A stretch of 64,000 nucleotides of DNA from Apiospora phragmitis (lineage: Eukaryota; Ascomycota; Sordariomycetes; Amphisphaeriales; Apiosporaceae). The stretch spans positions 2,852,001 through 2,916,000 of the forward strand of contig JAQQWL010000002.1 in the NCBI GenBank assembly GCA_038363925.1, given 5' to 3'. Below are positions 1 through 11,400 of the stretch, piece by piece. Below the pieces are notes generated by a model. It was not told the origin of the DNA and made no database searches. It worked only from the letters and a program-made list of their open reading frames with translations. A program made the translations under genes and the position numbers. How positions within the stretch are numbered: the stretch's first letter is position 1; every line of letters starts with the position of its first letter.

Positions 1-1425
1 TTCGACTGCGGGCTTTCGGCATATATCCCTTCTCCTTTCCTCGGCCTCCTCATAAGCAGTAAAAAGAGGACCAACGACCGCATTCTTTTCCATATTCTTG
101 ACGCGGCAGGAATCAAGGTTGTTCTGACGGCGCACAATCTCATCTGTGCATTCTTGCCTGCAGTACGAATCGAACAGTGGGTTTCGAGGCTCAAGGATAG
201 AGTCCAACTGGGATTTGCTCAAGTGTATGTCGCAGGGGAGAGTCGCGACCTGGTTTTCGAGGGCTGACAGGCATTTGTATGCATCGTCCATGGGGCTCTG
301 GGGCGATGGTTGTCCCTTGGTACTTATGGATTCCAAGGCTTTGTGGATGGCGGGGCGTGGTCCGTCTGCGGGCGAGACAAGACCATTTCTGACTGTCCAG
401 CCGTAATCGCCCGACGGCAAGTTTCGCCAGTCAGGTGACAAACTTCCCTCCTCGGTGTACCTCCGGATCGCATCACCCCAGATCTTCTCCCAAGCATCCT
501 TTTGGCAAGTTTGACCTGCCTGCTCTACACGACGGAGGTGTTCGGGAAGCGAGACGGGGACGTGTGTGTCAGGGCTCAGCACCTGAGACGGTTTCCATTC
601 GTTCAGTGTGTTTTCCAGCCAGTCCAAAGTGCAGGAGTCGCAGTTCCGGTTCCGCCCTCCTCCCCCACCGGCCATGAAGCTAGAAAGACCGTCCAGACTC
701 GTATGGTTCTCACCATCATAGATTTCCCATCTCTGTATCATCTCTTCCATGCAATAGTCATACCGACTATGCTCACTTGGTCTGCAAGTGTGGGAGTTGC
801 GACGAAGGAGGATCTGAAGAGCCTCTGCCGGACCTCGACCAGACGAATTAGTGTCGAATGTTCCGTTGTAGTCCTTGGTGTCGAACACTGCAGCGGAGCA
901 TTCTTTCGTAATCAGCTCAGTCGCTTCGACCAGCTCTTTCCGGCAGCCAGGTCGGCATAGGTCTGGAAGGTATTGCACCAGCTCATGGGTAGCATTGTCC
1001 CAGTCGTGGGTGAATATCTTTTCGTGGCAGTTTATGGAGGACAGAGAGTCCCATGCTGCCCGGCACCCTTCCGGGCTCCCATTTTGTGCTAGTAGAGGAT
1101 AGTGCTGCGGGAAGTCCAACCCCCAGTCGATACCTTTGACGGGCCCCTGTGTCACCGTGGTATCGGCCGTGTTATAGCACTGGATGGCTTTCAGAAGGCC
1201 ATAGACTCCGATGAAGCAGAAAAAGATGATGAGAAGAGCATTCACGAATCGTCCGAGGGGGTTGGCGCTGTTTGTTCTCCTGCCGATTCCGCCCGCCTCG
1301 GGGTCGCCAGAGATGTCCTTTGTGTCGCCACGCCTATCATGTTCACTCGTATCGAAGTCATCTCTGTACGGGGAGTATGGTGTCAGAGGCACGTCAGAAG
1401 CCCGGTCAAAAGTAGCGGCAGCCAT
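1..1425 (-). CDS. Cys-rich single-pass membrane protein (3' end outside window)
   Basis: An open frame of 475 codons reads leftward from an ATG at 1425 to the window edge with no stop, so the C-terminus is missing. No family was recognised. Residues 1-60 are polar and acidic/basic. Residues about 61-80 form one strongly hydrophobic segment (VNALLIIFFCFIGVYGLL), giving a type II topology with a large outer or luminal domain. That domain is rich in cysteine and has N-glycosylation sequons (DNAT, YNGT, ENHT). Two stretches share a cysteine layout: C-x11-C ... CRPGC-x14-C near the membrane and C-x12-C ... CRQEC-x13-C near the visible end, suggesting an internal duplication. It is divergent from the SRP19 gene. 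The frame is intact. A surface or secretory-pathway role is inference only. Confidence 0.8.
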   Translation of the reverse strand, partial: MAAATFDRASDVPLTPYSPYRDDFDTSEHDRRGDTKDISGDPEAGGIGRRTNSANPLGRFVNALLIIFFCFIGVYGLLKAIQCYNTADTTVTQGPVKGIDWGLDFPQHYPLLAQNGSPEGCRAAWDSLSSINCHEKIFTHDWDNATHELVQYLPDLCRPGCRKELVEATELITKECSAAVFDTKDYNGTFDTNSSGRGPAEALQILLRRNSHTCRPSEHSRYDYCMEEMIQRWEIYDGENHTSLDGLSSFMAGGGGGRNRNCDSCTLDWLENTLNEWKPSQVLSPDTHVPVSLPEHLRRVEQAGQTCQKDAWEKIWGDAIRRYTEEGSLSPDWRNLPSGDYGWTVRNGLVSPADGPRPAIHKALESISTKGQPSPQSPMDDAYKCLSALENQVATLPCDIHLSKSQLDSILEPRNPLFDSYCRQECTDEIVRRQNNLDSCRVKNMEKNAVVGPLFTAYEEAEERRRDICRKPAVE

Positions 1426-2170
1426 GCTCTCTGAACAGGTCGACACGATATGCTCGACAAGCCAAGGGAAAACCGAGTTGGTGACGATGAGTGAACGTGA
1501 TGGAAATGAGCCATGTCCATATGCAGTGGGATTGGATTAGGAGAAGGGCAGGCAGCAGGCATGGCAAGGCCCATCCGCTAAGTGGGCTAGAAATGGGTTC
1601 TATTTGATGGGAAATGAGCTCGACATCTAACATCTGTGCATTAACCGAAATTGTAGCCATTCTGTCACGGCGTCACACCATTGACTTGAATGAAGCGGTG
1701 AATATTGGAAGGCCGAAGATACGAGGCCGTACGGGCATCGTTCGAAGAGGCCGTCGGTTGTCGAACGGGCAAGCATTGATGATACATGCCGTTAACCTAA
1801 CGATGCAGCTACTGTCGGGTATCTGAGTTCACTTATTCAGCTCGTCGCGCTTCGTGTTAGGGGGGGCAGCACTTAGCGGTATTATTTAGGTACCTGTCAC
1901 TAAACCACCCCCTGAATTAGTACCCACCTGCTGGCTTATCGATTACCACCCGTTACGTACCCCACCAAAGTCCAATGCCACCCACCCCACACTGACACTG
2001 CAGCTGCAGCTGAAGCTGAGAGAGAGAGATGGAGAGCCTTGCATTGATTGAGGCTTGAGGGGCAATTGAACTGGACAGCTCGACCGCAAGCATCTCCCAC
2101 TAACCCACCCATCGTGAACGCAACCTCACCCACCACCACACCAACCCTTGTCAATATACGCACCGCCGCC
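1426..2170. promoter_or_regulatory. Bidirectional upstream region (Cys-rich membrane protein / SRP19)
   Basis: This 745-base gap separates two divergently transcribed genes, so it must hold both promoters and 5' leaders. It has a pyrimidine/CACC-rich leader just before the SRP19 ATG, a short GA repeat near 2020-2031 and no supported coding exon. No specific binding site can be named with confidence. Confidence 0.55.
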
Positions 2171-3097
2171 ATGTCTCACGCGCGCATAGAAGAAGTCTCC
2201 GACAGCGACGATGCTGCGTCGGACCCCTCCGAGGGAGACATTGAGGACTTTGCCGACTCCGACATCATGCGTCAGATCGTGCCCAAGACCGCACCCCAGC
2301 AGCAGCAGCAGCAGCCGCAGCTCTACAACCCTGTCCCCTCGCCCGTCTCCTTCCCCGGCACGCAGCAGCAGTCCATCACGCCCCAGGACATCGCCCACTA
2401 CCAGTGCATCTACCCGATCTACTTCGACGCCTCGCGGACGCGGGCCGAGGGCCGCCGCGTCCCCGCGAGCCTGGCCATGGCGAACCCGCTGGCGCGCGAG
2501 ATCGCCAACGCCTGCGCCGCGCTGCGCCTGCAGCCCGTCTTCGAGGCGCACAAGCTGCACCCGCAGGACTGGGCGAACCCGGGCCGCGTGCGCGTCCCGC
2601 CCCTCAACGACGCCGAGAAGAACACCAACAAGAGCATCAAGAACAAGCACCACCTCTACGTCCTCATCGCCAAGTGGATGAAGGACCGCGGCCCCACCAC
2701 GGGCGACAGCGAGGCTCTCCGCCGCGTCCGCATCCCCGGCCTGCCCGGCATGCCCGAGGACGGCAAGCCCTGGCCCAAGCCCCCCGTCCCGCGCGGCTGG
2801 AAGGTCAACGAGCTCGTACCCGCCTACAGCGCGGCCATGACGGGCGGCGGTGTCAGCGAGAACGCTCTGCGCGACATGATGAAGGAGATGGGCGGCATGG
2901 GCGGTGGTATGCCAGGAATGCCCGGTATGCCCGGTATGCCAGGTGGCGGAGGCGCAGGTGGCGGTATGGGTGGCATGGGTGACATGATGAGCATGCTGCA
3001 GGGTTTGGGAGGAGGTGCCGGTCCGAGCGAGCCAGCTGGCGGTGCTGGCGGTGCTGGCGGCGGCAAGAAGGCTAAGAAGGGCAAGGGAAAGGCCTGA
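2171..3097 (+). CDS. sec65: Signal recognition particle subunit SRP19 (Sec65)
   Basis: An intronless 308-residue protein that binds SRP RNA and is needed to assemble SRP54 onto the particle in co-translational ER targeting. The ATG at 2171 sits in a perfect GCCGCCATG context, preferred over an in-frame upstream ATG at 2048. Order of regions: acidic N-terminus (1-40), a Gln run near residue 45, the SRP19 fold at about 80-220 with the family's YPIYFDASRTRAEGRRVP strand and HHLYVLIAKWMKDRG near its end, then a Gly/Met-rich tail with MPG repeats and a Lys-rich terminus (KKAKKGKGKA). The long Gly/Met tail is typical of filamentous-fungal Sec65. It is convergent with the dynactin gene, whose stop lies 425 bases away. 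The frame is intact. Confidence 0.92.
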   Translation: MSHARIEEVSDSDDAASDPSEGDIEDFADSDIMRQIVPKTAPQQQQQQPQLYNPVPSPVSFPGTQQQSITPQDIAHYQCIYPIYFDASRTRAEGRRVPASLAMANPLAREIANACAALRLQPVFEAHKLHPQDWANPGRVRVPPLNDAEKNTNKSIKNKHHLYVLIAKWMKDRGPTTGDSEALRRVRIPGLPGMPEDGKPWPKPPVPRGWKVNELVPAYSAAMTGGGVSENALRDMMKEMGGMGGGMPGMPGMPGMPGGGGAGGGMGGMGDMMSMLQGLGGGAGPSEPAGGAGGAGGGKKAKKGKGKA

Positions 3098-3522
3098 GAG
3101 AACCCTCCAAGCTGCACCCCTAGAGCGTTACGCATACTTGCCTCGCTTCGACTCCTGCCTTGCCTTCGGATCGAAGATGGCCCACCCATCATAGACATGG
3201 CTAGACGCTTTGTTAGAGAGAGCTCCACCTATGGCATTACGATACCATAACCTTCGGAAACGAGGTCAAGCTGAGATGCATAGGCTGAACCCAATCAATA
3301 CACATGTTCTGTTACTCCCTGGTTCTTGGGCATGACAGACGATCAGCGTGAAGTAAATAAAATGTTTGTGTTATGTGTGTATTAGTGATACAGCTACAAA
3401 TGATATGGAATCGGTCTGGGTATCAATCAATAAGCCCATGCTTTCTGCTTGGTGCCCATGTTTTCGCTCTTCCCTTCGTTATAAAACTCGTACAACTCTT
3501 TCCCATAAGAACATAAAAGTTT
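3098..3522. other. Convergent 3' intergenic region
   Basis: A 425-base gap between the stops of SRP19 and dynactin p150. It holds the two 3' UTRs; an A/T-rich AAATAAAATG stretch at about 3355-3364 could serve 3'-end formation of SRP19. No coding exon is supported. Confidence 0.5.
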
Positions 3523-6500
3523 TCATGCCTCGACCTTCCCAAAACACCCTCCCACTCCCCTTGAGCCCGCAATCCAGACCTCGCCCCCAACTCCCGGCAC
3601 CATCTTCCCATCGGCGCCCGGCATGCGGATCCGCAGCCGCGCAGCCACCCGCCGCTTGATGTCCCGCTCCTCGCGCGCGGCTGCGCCAGCGGCTGTCGAC
3701 TTCTCGACCGCCACGACCGTGCGGGCCTTGTCGAGCACGTCGTCGCGCCAGCCTTTCCACGCGGCCCAGTCCTCGGCGCGGCGCGCGGCGTGGTACTGCG
3801 GCGACGCGCGGGCGGGCCGCCAGGCGGCCAGGCGCGACTCGGGCAGCGTCTTGAGGTCGTAGACCGCGGCCGTTGAGCCGGCCATCTTGAGCAGCTCGGC
3901 CAGGACGTCGCGCGACTCGGCCGCAACGAGCTGGCGGCGCTGCTCTGCGGGCGAGGGCTTGCTCGGGAGCAGCGGCTCGGCGAGCCAGTTGTGCTGGTGC
4001 AGCTGGTCCGCGGCGCGGGCGCGGCGGTTGTCCTCGCGCAGGTAGCGCACCGCGGCCTGGAGGGAGGCGATCTCGTTGCGGAGCACGTCCATCTCGCGGG
4101 CCGTGGCGACGGCGCGCTCCTGGCCGGCCTTGCTGTTGGGGCCCGCGCCTCCGGCCGCGCTGCCGGCTTCGGTGAAGGCCTGCGAGTCGCCGGCCACCTT
4201 CTTCCACTTGTCGCGGTCCGTCTCGAGCGTCTTGAGCTCGCGGTCTTGCTTCTCGATGTCCTCCTTAAGCTTCGACATGCTGGTCTGGGCATCCAAGATC
4301 TGCGTCTCGAGTTCCGTCATACGAGCCGCCTTGGCGTTGGCGTCACGCATGCGCGCCTCAAGAGTCTCGATGCGCAGGTTAGAGGTGCTAAGGATCTCAT
4401 CACGCACAGCGACAGCACGTCGGAGGTCGTTGTATGACTCCTTGAGTTGACGCAATTCCTCCTCGGCATCGACAGGAATGGTCTTGAGAGCCTTGAGCTC
4501 TTGAGCACGGACGATCCAAGGTTCTTGGCTGCGGTCGAACTCCTGAGTCTGAGAAAGATCCGCACAGACAGCAGCAAGATCGGCGATCTGGCTTGTGAGT
4601 GTGCGCAGCTTGGACAGGTATGTCGAGAAGAGGTCCGTCTCGCTGGAAGAGTACGCCGTCATGACAGTGCGATGGACGGTGCTCGAGATATCAGAGTACG
4701 AGAGAGGCTCAGTGCGGCCTTCCTCAGAGGTGAGAGTATGCAGGTCCAAACCGATCTTGCGTGACATGTCCGCGAGTTCTTGAGTAGCAGCCTCACACTG
4801 CTCGAAGACCTCGCCAGTGTCTGTCGTGAGCGACAGATGTCTCGCCTTGAGGTCTTCCAATGACCGCACAGCCTTCCCGACAATGACCTTGGCACTTCGG
4901 GTCTGGCTTACAACGGCCTCTACCTTGCGGGAGAAATGCTGTGCAAGCTCGTCGTCCTCCCCACTGGCGGGGACAACACGCTGCACGAAGTCCTTGACGA
5001 CCGCAAACGTGGCGGCGGCTGAATCCAGATGGCTCTGCATCATCACAGTCCTCATCTGAACATTGTCCGCGAAGCTTCCAGCCCATCGGAGATGTGAACC
5101 TCGCCAAGATGAGTCATGAGGGCAATAGTGCGAGACAATTCGCTGGCGCATTGCTTCTCCTTAAGCTCGTCGCGCCGCAAGCCATCAATCCAGCCGTTCA
5201 GCGCTCTCTCGACAGGCTCTAGCTCGAACAAGGCACCATCGTACTTGGCAAATTCTTCCAGCGTGCAGTGGCTGATGGCGTTGACGAAACGGTCGCACAT
5301 CGACGATACCCAGACAAGTTTGTCCAGGGCATCACAGCCAGCAAAGACATCATCTTCGTGACCCAGATGCGCCTGTCCGCCGACACGGTCCTTAATGAAG
5401 CCGTGGAGAAGGTTGGCCTTGAAAGCAAGTCGTCGGAATCGCAAGAGTGCAAGTACCGAGTTCTTGTCCGCATCGTAGGTCTCCGGCAAGAACAGCTTGA
5501 CAATCTGCAAGTGCTGCTGCGCTTCTTGGGCATCCATTTTCTGCAACTCCAAATCGATAGTCTTGACCTGAGTCTTAGCGGCCGAGATCTGTAGCTTGAG
5601 GTTGAGGTCCATCATCTGTCTCGACTTGCTGTTAAGCTGCTCGGATTCGACCTCGTTCACGGCATGCGACGCGCGCATGTCTTCAAGGTCCGTCTGCAAG
5701 CTCATAACCAGTTCTCGGAATCTTGAAAGGGTATACTCCATATCCTCAATGTTGTCATCTTGCTGGCCCATTCTCCGAGCTTGCTCAGCAATGACGGTGT
5801 CTTTGAAGTCCATCTCCTTCTGCATCTCCTTCTCGTTTTGAACGTGGTTGGCCTCCAACTCGTCGTTGATCTCCCTCAACTCTTCCAGCTCTTCGATGGT
5901 TGCATTTAGCTCCTTGACGTGCTCGCCTTGCGTGTAGAGGTCTGAGGAGAGTTTCTCGATCATTTCCTCGGCGGCATCGGCATTGTCAAGCTGTTCCTTC
6001 AGATCCTCGACACGCATCTCAGCTTCAACCAACTTCTCCTTAGCAATGACGTATTGTTCTCTGATTGCCTCGAAATCAGTCAAGTCGCTCTGTAGGGCCT
6101 TGAGCAGCTCTTTTGACTTCTCATCTTCCTCCTCCTTGAGGTCTCGGAATCGGATGAGGGCCTCCTTCAAACGCTCATTCTGCCTCTCCAGTTGGATCCA
6201 ATTGGTGCTTTGTCGGTCTTCGGCACTTGTGCCCTTCTCGTATTCTGCCTTCTCATCTCGCAGGATCTCGTTATCAAGCTCTAATTCCTCAGCCTTCAGC
6301 TTGAGGGCATCTAATTCAGCCTTGAATACTTCAGCTTCCTCTTGAGCCATTTCCCGATCCAGGGTCGCCAACTCCAAAATCGAGTCATATTCAGCCTGTA
6401 GTGTTTCAATGCTCCCAAGTCTGTCCTCGGCCTCCTTGAGTTGTTTCCGTAGGCTAGAGTTTTCCTGCGCTGTAGTCTGGAACTTCCCTTCGATTTTCTT

Positions 6501-7650
6501 GTTGATGTTGGCGAACTTGTCGTGCTGCTCTTGGATCCTCTCCAGCTCTTTCAGCTTCTCCTTGTCTTCCAGTCGTTTCCGCTCCAGCACCTTGAGCTTC
6601 GTTTTCAGGTCCTCATTCTCTCTCGCCAGTGCATTGTTCGCAGCTGGACGAACAGCGCCACTGGCCGTCCGAGAAGCGGGCGTAGTGCTTCCAGGGGTGG
6701 TCGTTTTTGAGCCGGCGGGGCCGGTCAGCTTCTCCAGAGCCTGGGTCCGAGACTGTACGGGGCTGATCCCTTGCTCGCCGTCGCTCTTAAGAGGCGAGCT
6801 CATATCTGATCCTTTCCCGAAACCGCCCTCATTCCCAGACAACGAGTCGCCGGATAGGACGCGCCCTCCTGCGGGGCGCGAGAGTCCTCCGCGACCTCCT
6901 CGAGTAGCAGTAGAAGAACGGCCGCTTGCTGTTCTTGCGACTCCCCCGCCTCTAGCTGTAGCAGATGATGTAGATGCTTGCCTGGTGCCTCGAAGCGGGG
7001 GCAAAGCCGGGGGCGCCATGGATGTTCTTGAGGAGCTAACCGTCGACCCACGAGTTGGTCGCGTGCCAACGGAGGAGACTCGTGAATTAGAAGGGGTGCC
7101 GGTTCGCGAATTCGTGGCGCTCGCTATGGGGTTTGTCCCGAGCTGTTTCGTCGGTGACCTTGTAGGTGACTATTGGTATTACACACAGTGTCAGTTGCTT
7201 TTCTCGATCGTGGAATATGAGTAATCTCGAGAAGATGATTACGAACCCTGACAAGGCTTGATGGGCGGCGTGTTCGATTGACCGGGCTCGGACTGGGAGC
7301 ATTCAGACTGATCCTCCTGGTCATCTGCGGATCTGCGACGGAGCTGGGCCTCCTTGTTCCCTTCGCGGCCGTCATACTATTCGGGCGCGATGCTGGTTTC
7401 GGGCGCTGCGCCGGTGGTGGTGCGGGCTGTTGTATGACCGAGATGGTGACCGGCCGCACGAACATGCCTCTGCCCATCTCGCAGTCGAAATAGCGCTCCC
7501 CTGGACGGAGCCATCGTTCTTGCCGCCATCGTCCTCGAGCTCGACGCCGACCCAGTCACCGGTTGCGAAGTGCGTCTGGCCCACGAAGCGAACGGTGGCC
7601 TTGCGACCGTCGGTCAACTCGATGATCTGGCCGACTTTAATGCCGGACAT
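3523..7650 (-). CDS. ro-3: Dynactin large subunit p150Glued (two single-base frameshifts)
   Basis: The cargo and microtubule adaptor subunit of the dynactin complex, partner of cytoplasmic dynein in nuclear and vesicle transport. The N-terminus from 7650 is a CAP-Gly domain (KVGQIIELTDGRKATVRFVG, then the GKNDGS signature). A Ser/Arg/Pro-rich basic linker, a long heptad coiled coil (about residues 260-680) and a second C-terminal coiled coil follow. One 77-nt intron (7170-7246, GTTCGT donor, CTGAC branch, ATAG end) is inferred. Two breaks interrupt the frame: a four-G run (7498-7501) where a fifth G restores ERYFDC of CAP-Gly, and one base missing at 5070-5085. With both corrected the protein is 1350 residues, normal for the family. 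An alternative start is at 7680. Identity is firm; the breaks look like sequence errors. Confidence 0.9.
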
Positions 7651-8455
7651 GGTTGTCGTCGTTGTAGCGGTGGTATCCAATCATCGGTTCCTCCGCCGTA
7701 CGAACTTGCACTGGTCGGAGCTTATATGCACATGGTCGCCAGTGCGACTTGGCGGGATCGGGTTTGTTGCTGTGGTATGTGGAAGATGTGGATGTTGCAC
7801 TCCCCCGGAATTGATACGCGTCTTTGTTTGAATTGGAGGGAAGCTCCAGCCAGGGGTTCGCGGGCTGGAGCTCCAGGGTCATACAGTGTTTGATGTGGCT
7901 TAAGAAAGTTTATACTGTGCTTAAACACTGTATGACAATAATAACCCCAAATCCCAGTTCATGGGATTCAACCACGACGACAACCCTTAAGATTCCGAAC
8001 AGTTGCTCCTAAACAACGAGTTCATAATTGAAATATGTTCACCTCTCGTCATATACGAAAATATCAAACTATAGGCAGCCAAACCATCTAAGACCTGGTA
8101 TTCTCCGGCGCAGTTGACTACCACCGACATCCTGCCCGTTCATTTGAGCCTCAGAAAACGTTAAGTGACGCCAGCCAGATTTCTCATAGTCTAACCTCCG
8201 CACCTCATTCCAGGCCCGAAGATTTTACGGTACACACATTAAAGGTATGTAGGTACTATGTAGGTATATTCTGAGTTTGCACTACTACAATGCGTGCTAC
8301 GTACTATGCAACAGCTTTGGCCTTGTATTTTACTACCTACATCCCATCAATTTATCTGCAGACCTGCTTCAAGCTCAACCCAATAAAAAACAACATTTTC
8401 CAAATACTTCCCTTATCATCACTACAATCCTCAACCTCCCTGTTTACACAAGAAC
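7651..8455. promoter_or_regulatory. Dynactin upstream region / 3' flank of HMG gene
   Basis: This 805-base gap carries the dynactin promoter and the 3' end of the HMG-factor gene. It contains a perfect 14-base inverted repeat (listed separately). Short open frames here have no coding character. Confidence 0.5.
7878..7936. repeat. Perfect 14-bp inverted repeat with 31-nt spacer
   Basis: The arm GTCATACAGTGTTT at 7878-7891 is repeated as its exact reverse complement at 7923-7936. The sequence could fold as a hairpin in RNA or act as a paired protein site. It lies about 230 bases upstream of the dynactin start and about 520 bases beyond the HMG-gene stop. Confidence 0.75.
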
Positions 8456-11400
8456 TCACCCAGACGCGGGTCTCTTAGCACCACCCCCCGTCCCAGCCGC
8501 TCTAAAACTGCCACTCCGCACCCACTCCATAATCTCGAATCCCAATCGACGCTCCAGTCTTTCGTCCACATGCATACCCGATGCTGCCGGCGCCGTAGCC
8601 GGGGCATCAGACGATGATGATGAGGGCGGCGCCGCCGCCGCCGCGACTGCGACTGCGGGGGGTCCGAGCACGCGCAGCACCACGACGGCCGGGTTGACGA
8701 ACTCGACGCAGTTGTTGCCGCGGACCTCGTCGGCCGAGCACAGCTTGACGAAGATGGTCAAGTCCGGGCCGACGATGCCGCGCCACAGCGTCGCCACCCA
8801 TTTCCAGTGGTCCTCCGTCTGGTACGCGTCCTTCATGGGCAGGGTGGCGGCGTAGTGGTCGCTCTGGGTCAGGGAGTAGCCCGCGCCGAGGACCGCGACG
8901 GGAACTCTGTTGTCAGTATTCGGGGTGGTGGCTGGGATGGATGAGGGCTCGGGATTGGCAGCAGCTGCGGTGCCGCTGCTATCTGAGGAGGAAGAGTTTG
9001 CTGTTGGGTTTGTGGTAATGAACTTGATCAGCTCCTCAGACGTGCGATGCCATTTCAGCATCTGGCCGATGTAATTCGCCATTGGGTTGGCAGGGGGTGG
9101 CTGCTGCTATCTTGCACAGAGCGGGTCTCTCCAACATTACTGCCATCCCTTTCCTGGTCTGGGGAAGAAGATCCGAGGCTTTTCGATTCTCTATGGCTTT
9201 CATCTATGCCTGGGCCATCCCATGTTCTCACAACGCACACGCCAGAGATGCTCAGCGCCTGCTCCACCACGGCAGAGACTTCCTTCAGCACTCCAGGAGC
9301 ATCCGAGGCCCCCTCAATAGCAATGATGGGCCCTCGCGTTTCAAACGGCGGCGCGCCTGGTACAGGCGATCTGAGGGGTGGGCTGATGGCACGCAGCATA
9401 TTCAGCTTCAGCAGAAAACTATGTATCCAGCGCGGTGGCGGCGGAGTTGAGCTATGGGGTTGGTGATGCTGCTGCTGCTGCATTGTCTGCTGGCTTTGCC
9501 GCGCTACTTGCTGATGCTGTGGTTGCTGTTGCGTGGGGTGCTGAGGCATGCCATTCTGCATTATGCCTAAACCGGTCACGGCATTTGGGTGGGCACTACC
9601 GGCAGCGTTCTCTCCAGTTGAGTTCATGTTCGGCGAGTTCGGTAGCTGTGTCTGCAATGGCGGCAACCTCAGCGACTCGTCCAATCCACCACCCGGCCGC
9701 GATGGAGTTTGTACTGGTCCTGGGTACGATATGGAAGGGCGAGGGGGCGGCTGCATCTCCACCATACCGTTGGTTGATCGGTATGGCGTCTGTGGCACGC
9801 CGCCTCCCATGCCACTCGTTGGAGGTCGAGGCAAACGGTTCGCCCCGGCCCCATTCCCTGATACGACCCTGGCGGCGGTCCGATACCGCCACTGAAAGGA
9901 GGCCGGTGGTTTAGTTGCCCGTGTCCTGTTTGTTGTGGGTACCTCGGATCGCCTGCTCCCGGATACGGTGCATAGCCCATCGGCGGCGACCCCGGCATGT
10001 ACGCGCCCCCTCCGTTCACGCGTCTCCGTTTCGCCACGGCGTCTGCGTGCGTGGGCGACATGGACATCATGGCGTAATCCTCTTCAATCTCCCGCAAGTG
10101 CGGCTGCGTATAGCGGTGCCCATGGCTGTCGACCGAAATCATGCTCGCGGTGCTGCCCCGGCGCATCAAGTGATCCGTCTCGATGACGCGCGGGTTGGGC
10201 GTCATGTACGCCGGCATGTGACCGTGGGGGCCCCCTGCCATTGATGGTGTATGGGCCGCAGATAGCGGCAGCGGTGGTGGTGGTGCGGCCGCGGCAAACG
10301 GCGTGGACGGTGTCCGTGGCGTCGCGATGCACCGACCTCCGCACTTATTGCAGCGACTGGGATCTTCCCCTGTCGATGTGACCTTATTTGCGGCGCTGTT
10401 CGCGTTGTTCTGGTTCTTCCCGCCCCGTCGCGGCTGGTACCGGTAGTCCGGATACTGGCGCTGGTGCCTGATCTTTTCCTCTTCGGCGAGCCGCTTCCAC
10501 GAGTCCTTAACTTCCTCCGGCTGCTCGCGCCACTGCTCCCCGATCAGCTTGGAGATATCTGGGTTTGCAAGTCCGGGATTTCTGGCTGCTACGATGGCTT
10601 GGTAGTGTTGACGGTAGAGGATGAATGCTGTTTTTAAAACAAATAGGTTAGTAAAACAAGTTTTTCATCAATTTTCATCAATTTTGTCGTTCAAGAGAGC
10701 TCTGGGAACTTGACCCCCAAGGTCTGAGACATGAGCTGAACACTATCAACAAAAGTGAATAGGGGCTGGGGGTATATGATGAAAGACCGAAAGAATGGAA
10801 TTCTTTTGAGCCGACTAAGAAGTCTTAGTCCCTTTCAAGAATCCTTCGTGATCCTTCTCCTTTGCTACATACAAGTGGCAATCCACAAAGAGTCTAGCCA
10901 AGGAGCGGTGGCCATCTCAGGACATCGGGAGCTTCCTTTTGGTAGGACAAAGTGTATCATTTTTGTTGATCAATTGACAAGGAACAATCGTTCAGTACTC
11001 ACTGTCTTCCCAATCGCGTGACCATGTAAACGTCTGGACCCTGATGGAACACGCAGAAAGGAGCGAATGAAAAGAAGAAGAAAAACGAAGTCAAGTCAAA
11101 AAAGGGGGCGGTTTGTAGAGAAAGAGAAAATCGAAAATCCAGAAGAGAAAGGAAAAATAGAGAGAAAAGTCCGGCTTACCGTTTCGAGGGCGAGGAACTT
11201 TCGGCGCCTTTGTACACAAACAGATCAAGTCTCGCGGTCCGCCGCCAAGGTCCAGCGGCGTCGCCAGAGATCGCCCCGTCGCCGGTGTATAGAGGCCCAG
11301 GTCCTGGAGCCGCGGGTGCTTGTTGGCTTCGTGGATATCTATGCTCGCGGCCCTCTTGCGAAGGCCCGGTTTCGCCGTCGCTGTCGAAAGTGGGGAGGCT

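Noticed and set aside
3991..4437. Long plus-strand frames over dynactin, e.g. here and 6409-7224
   Set aside because: They are antisense shadows of a GC-rich coiled-coil gene; composition is mirror-like and no domain is seen.
10985..11035. Possible micro-exon inside the HMG-box intron (CAG|ACGTTTACATGG ... A|GTGAGT)
   Set aside because: Its phase does not fit the next exon, and direct joining already gives the conserved RPRNAFILYRQ.
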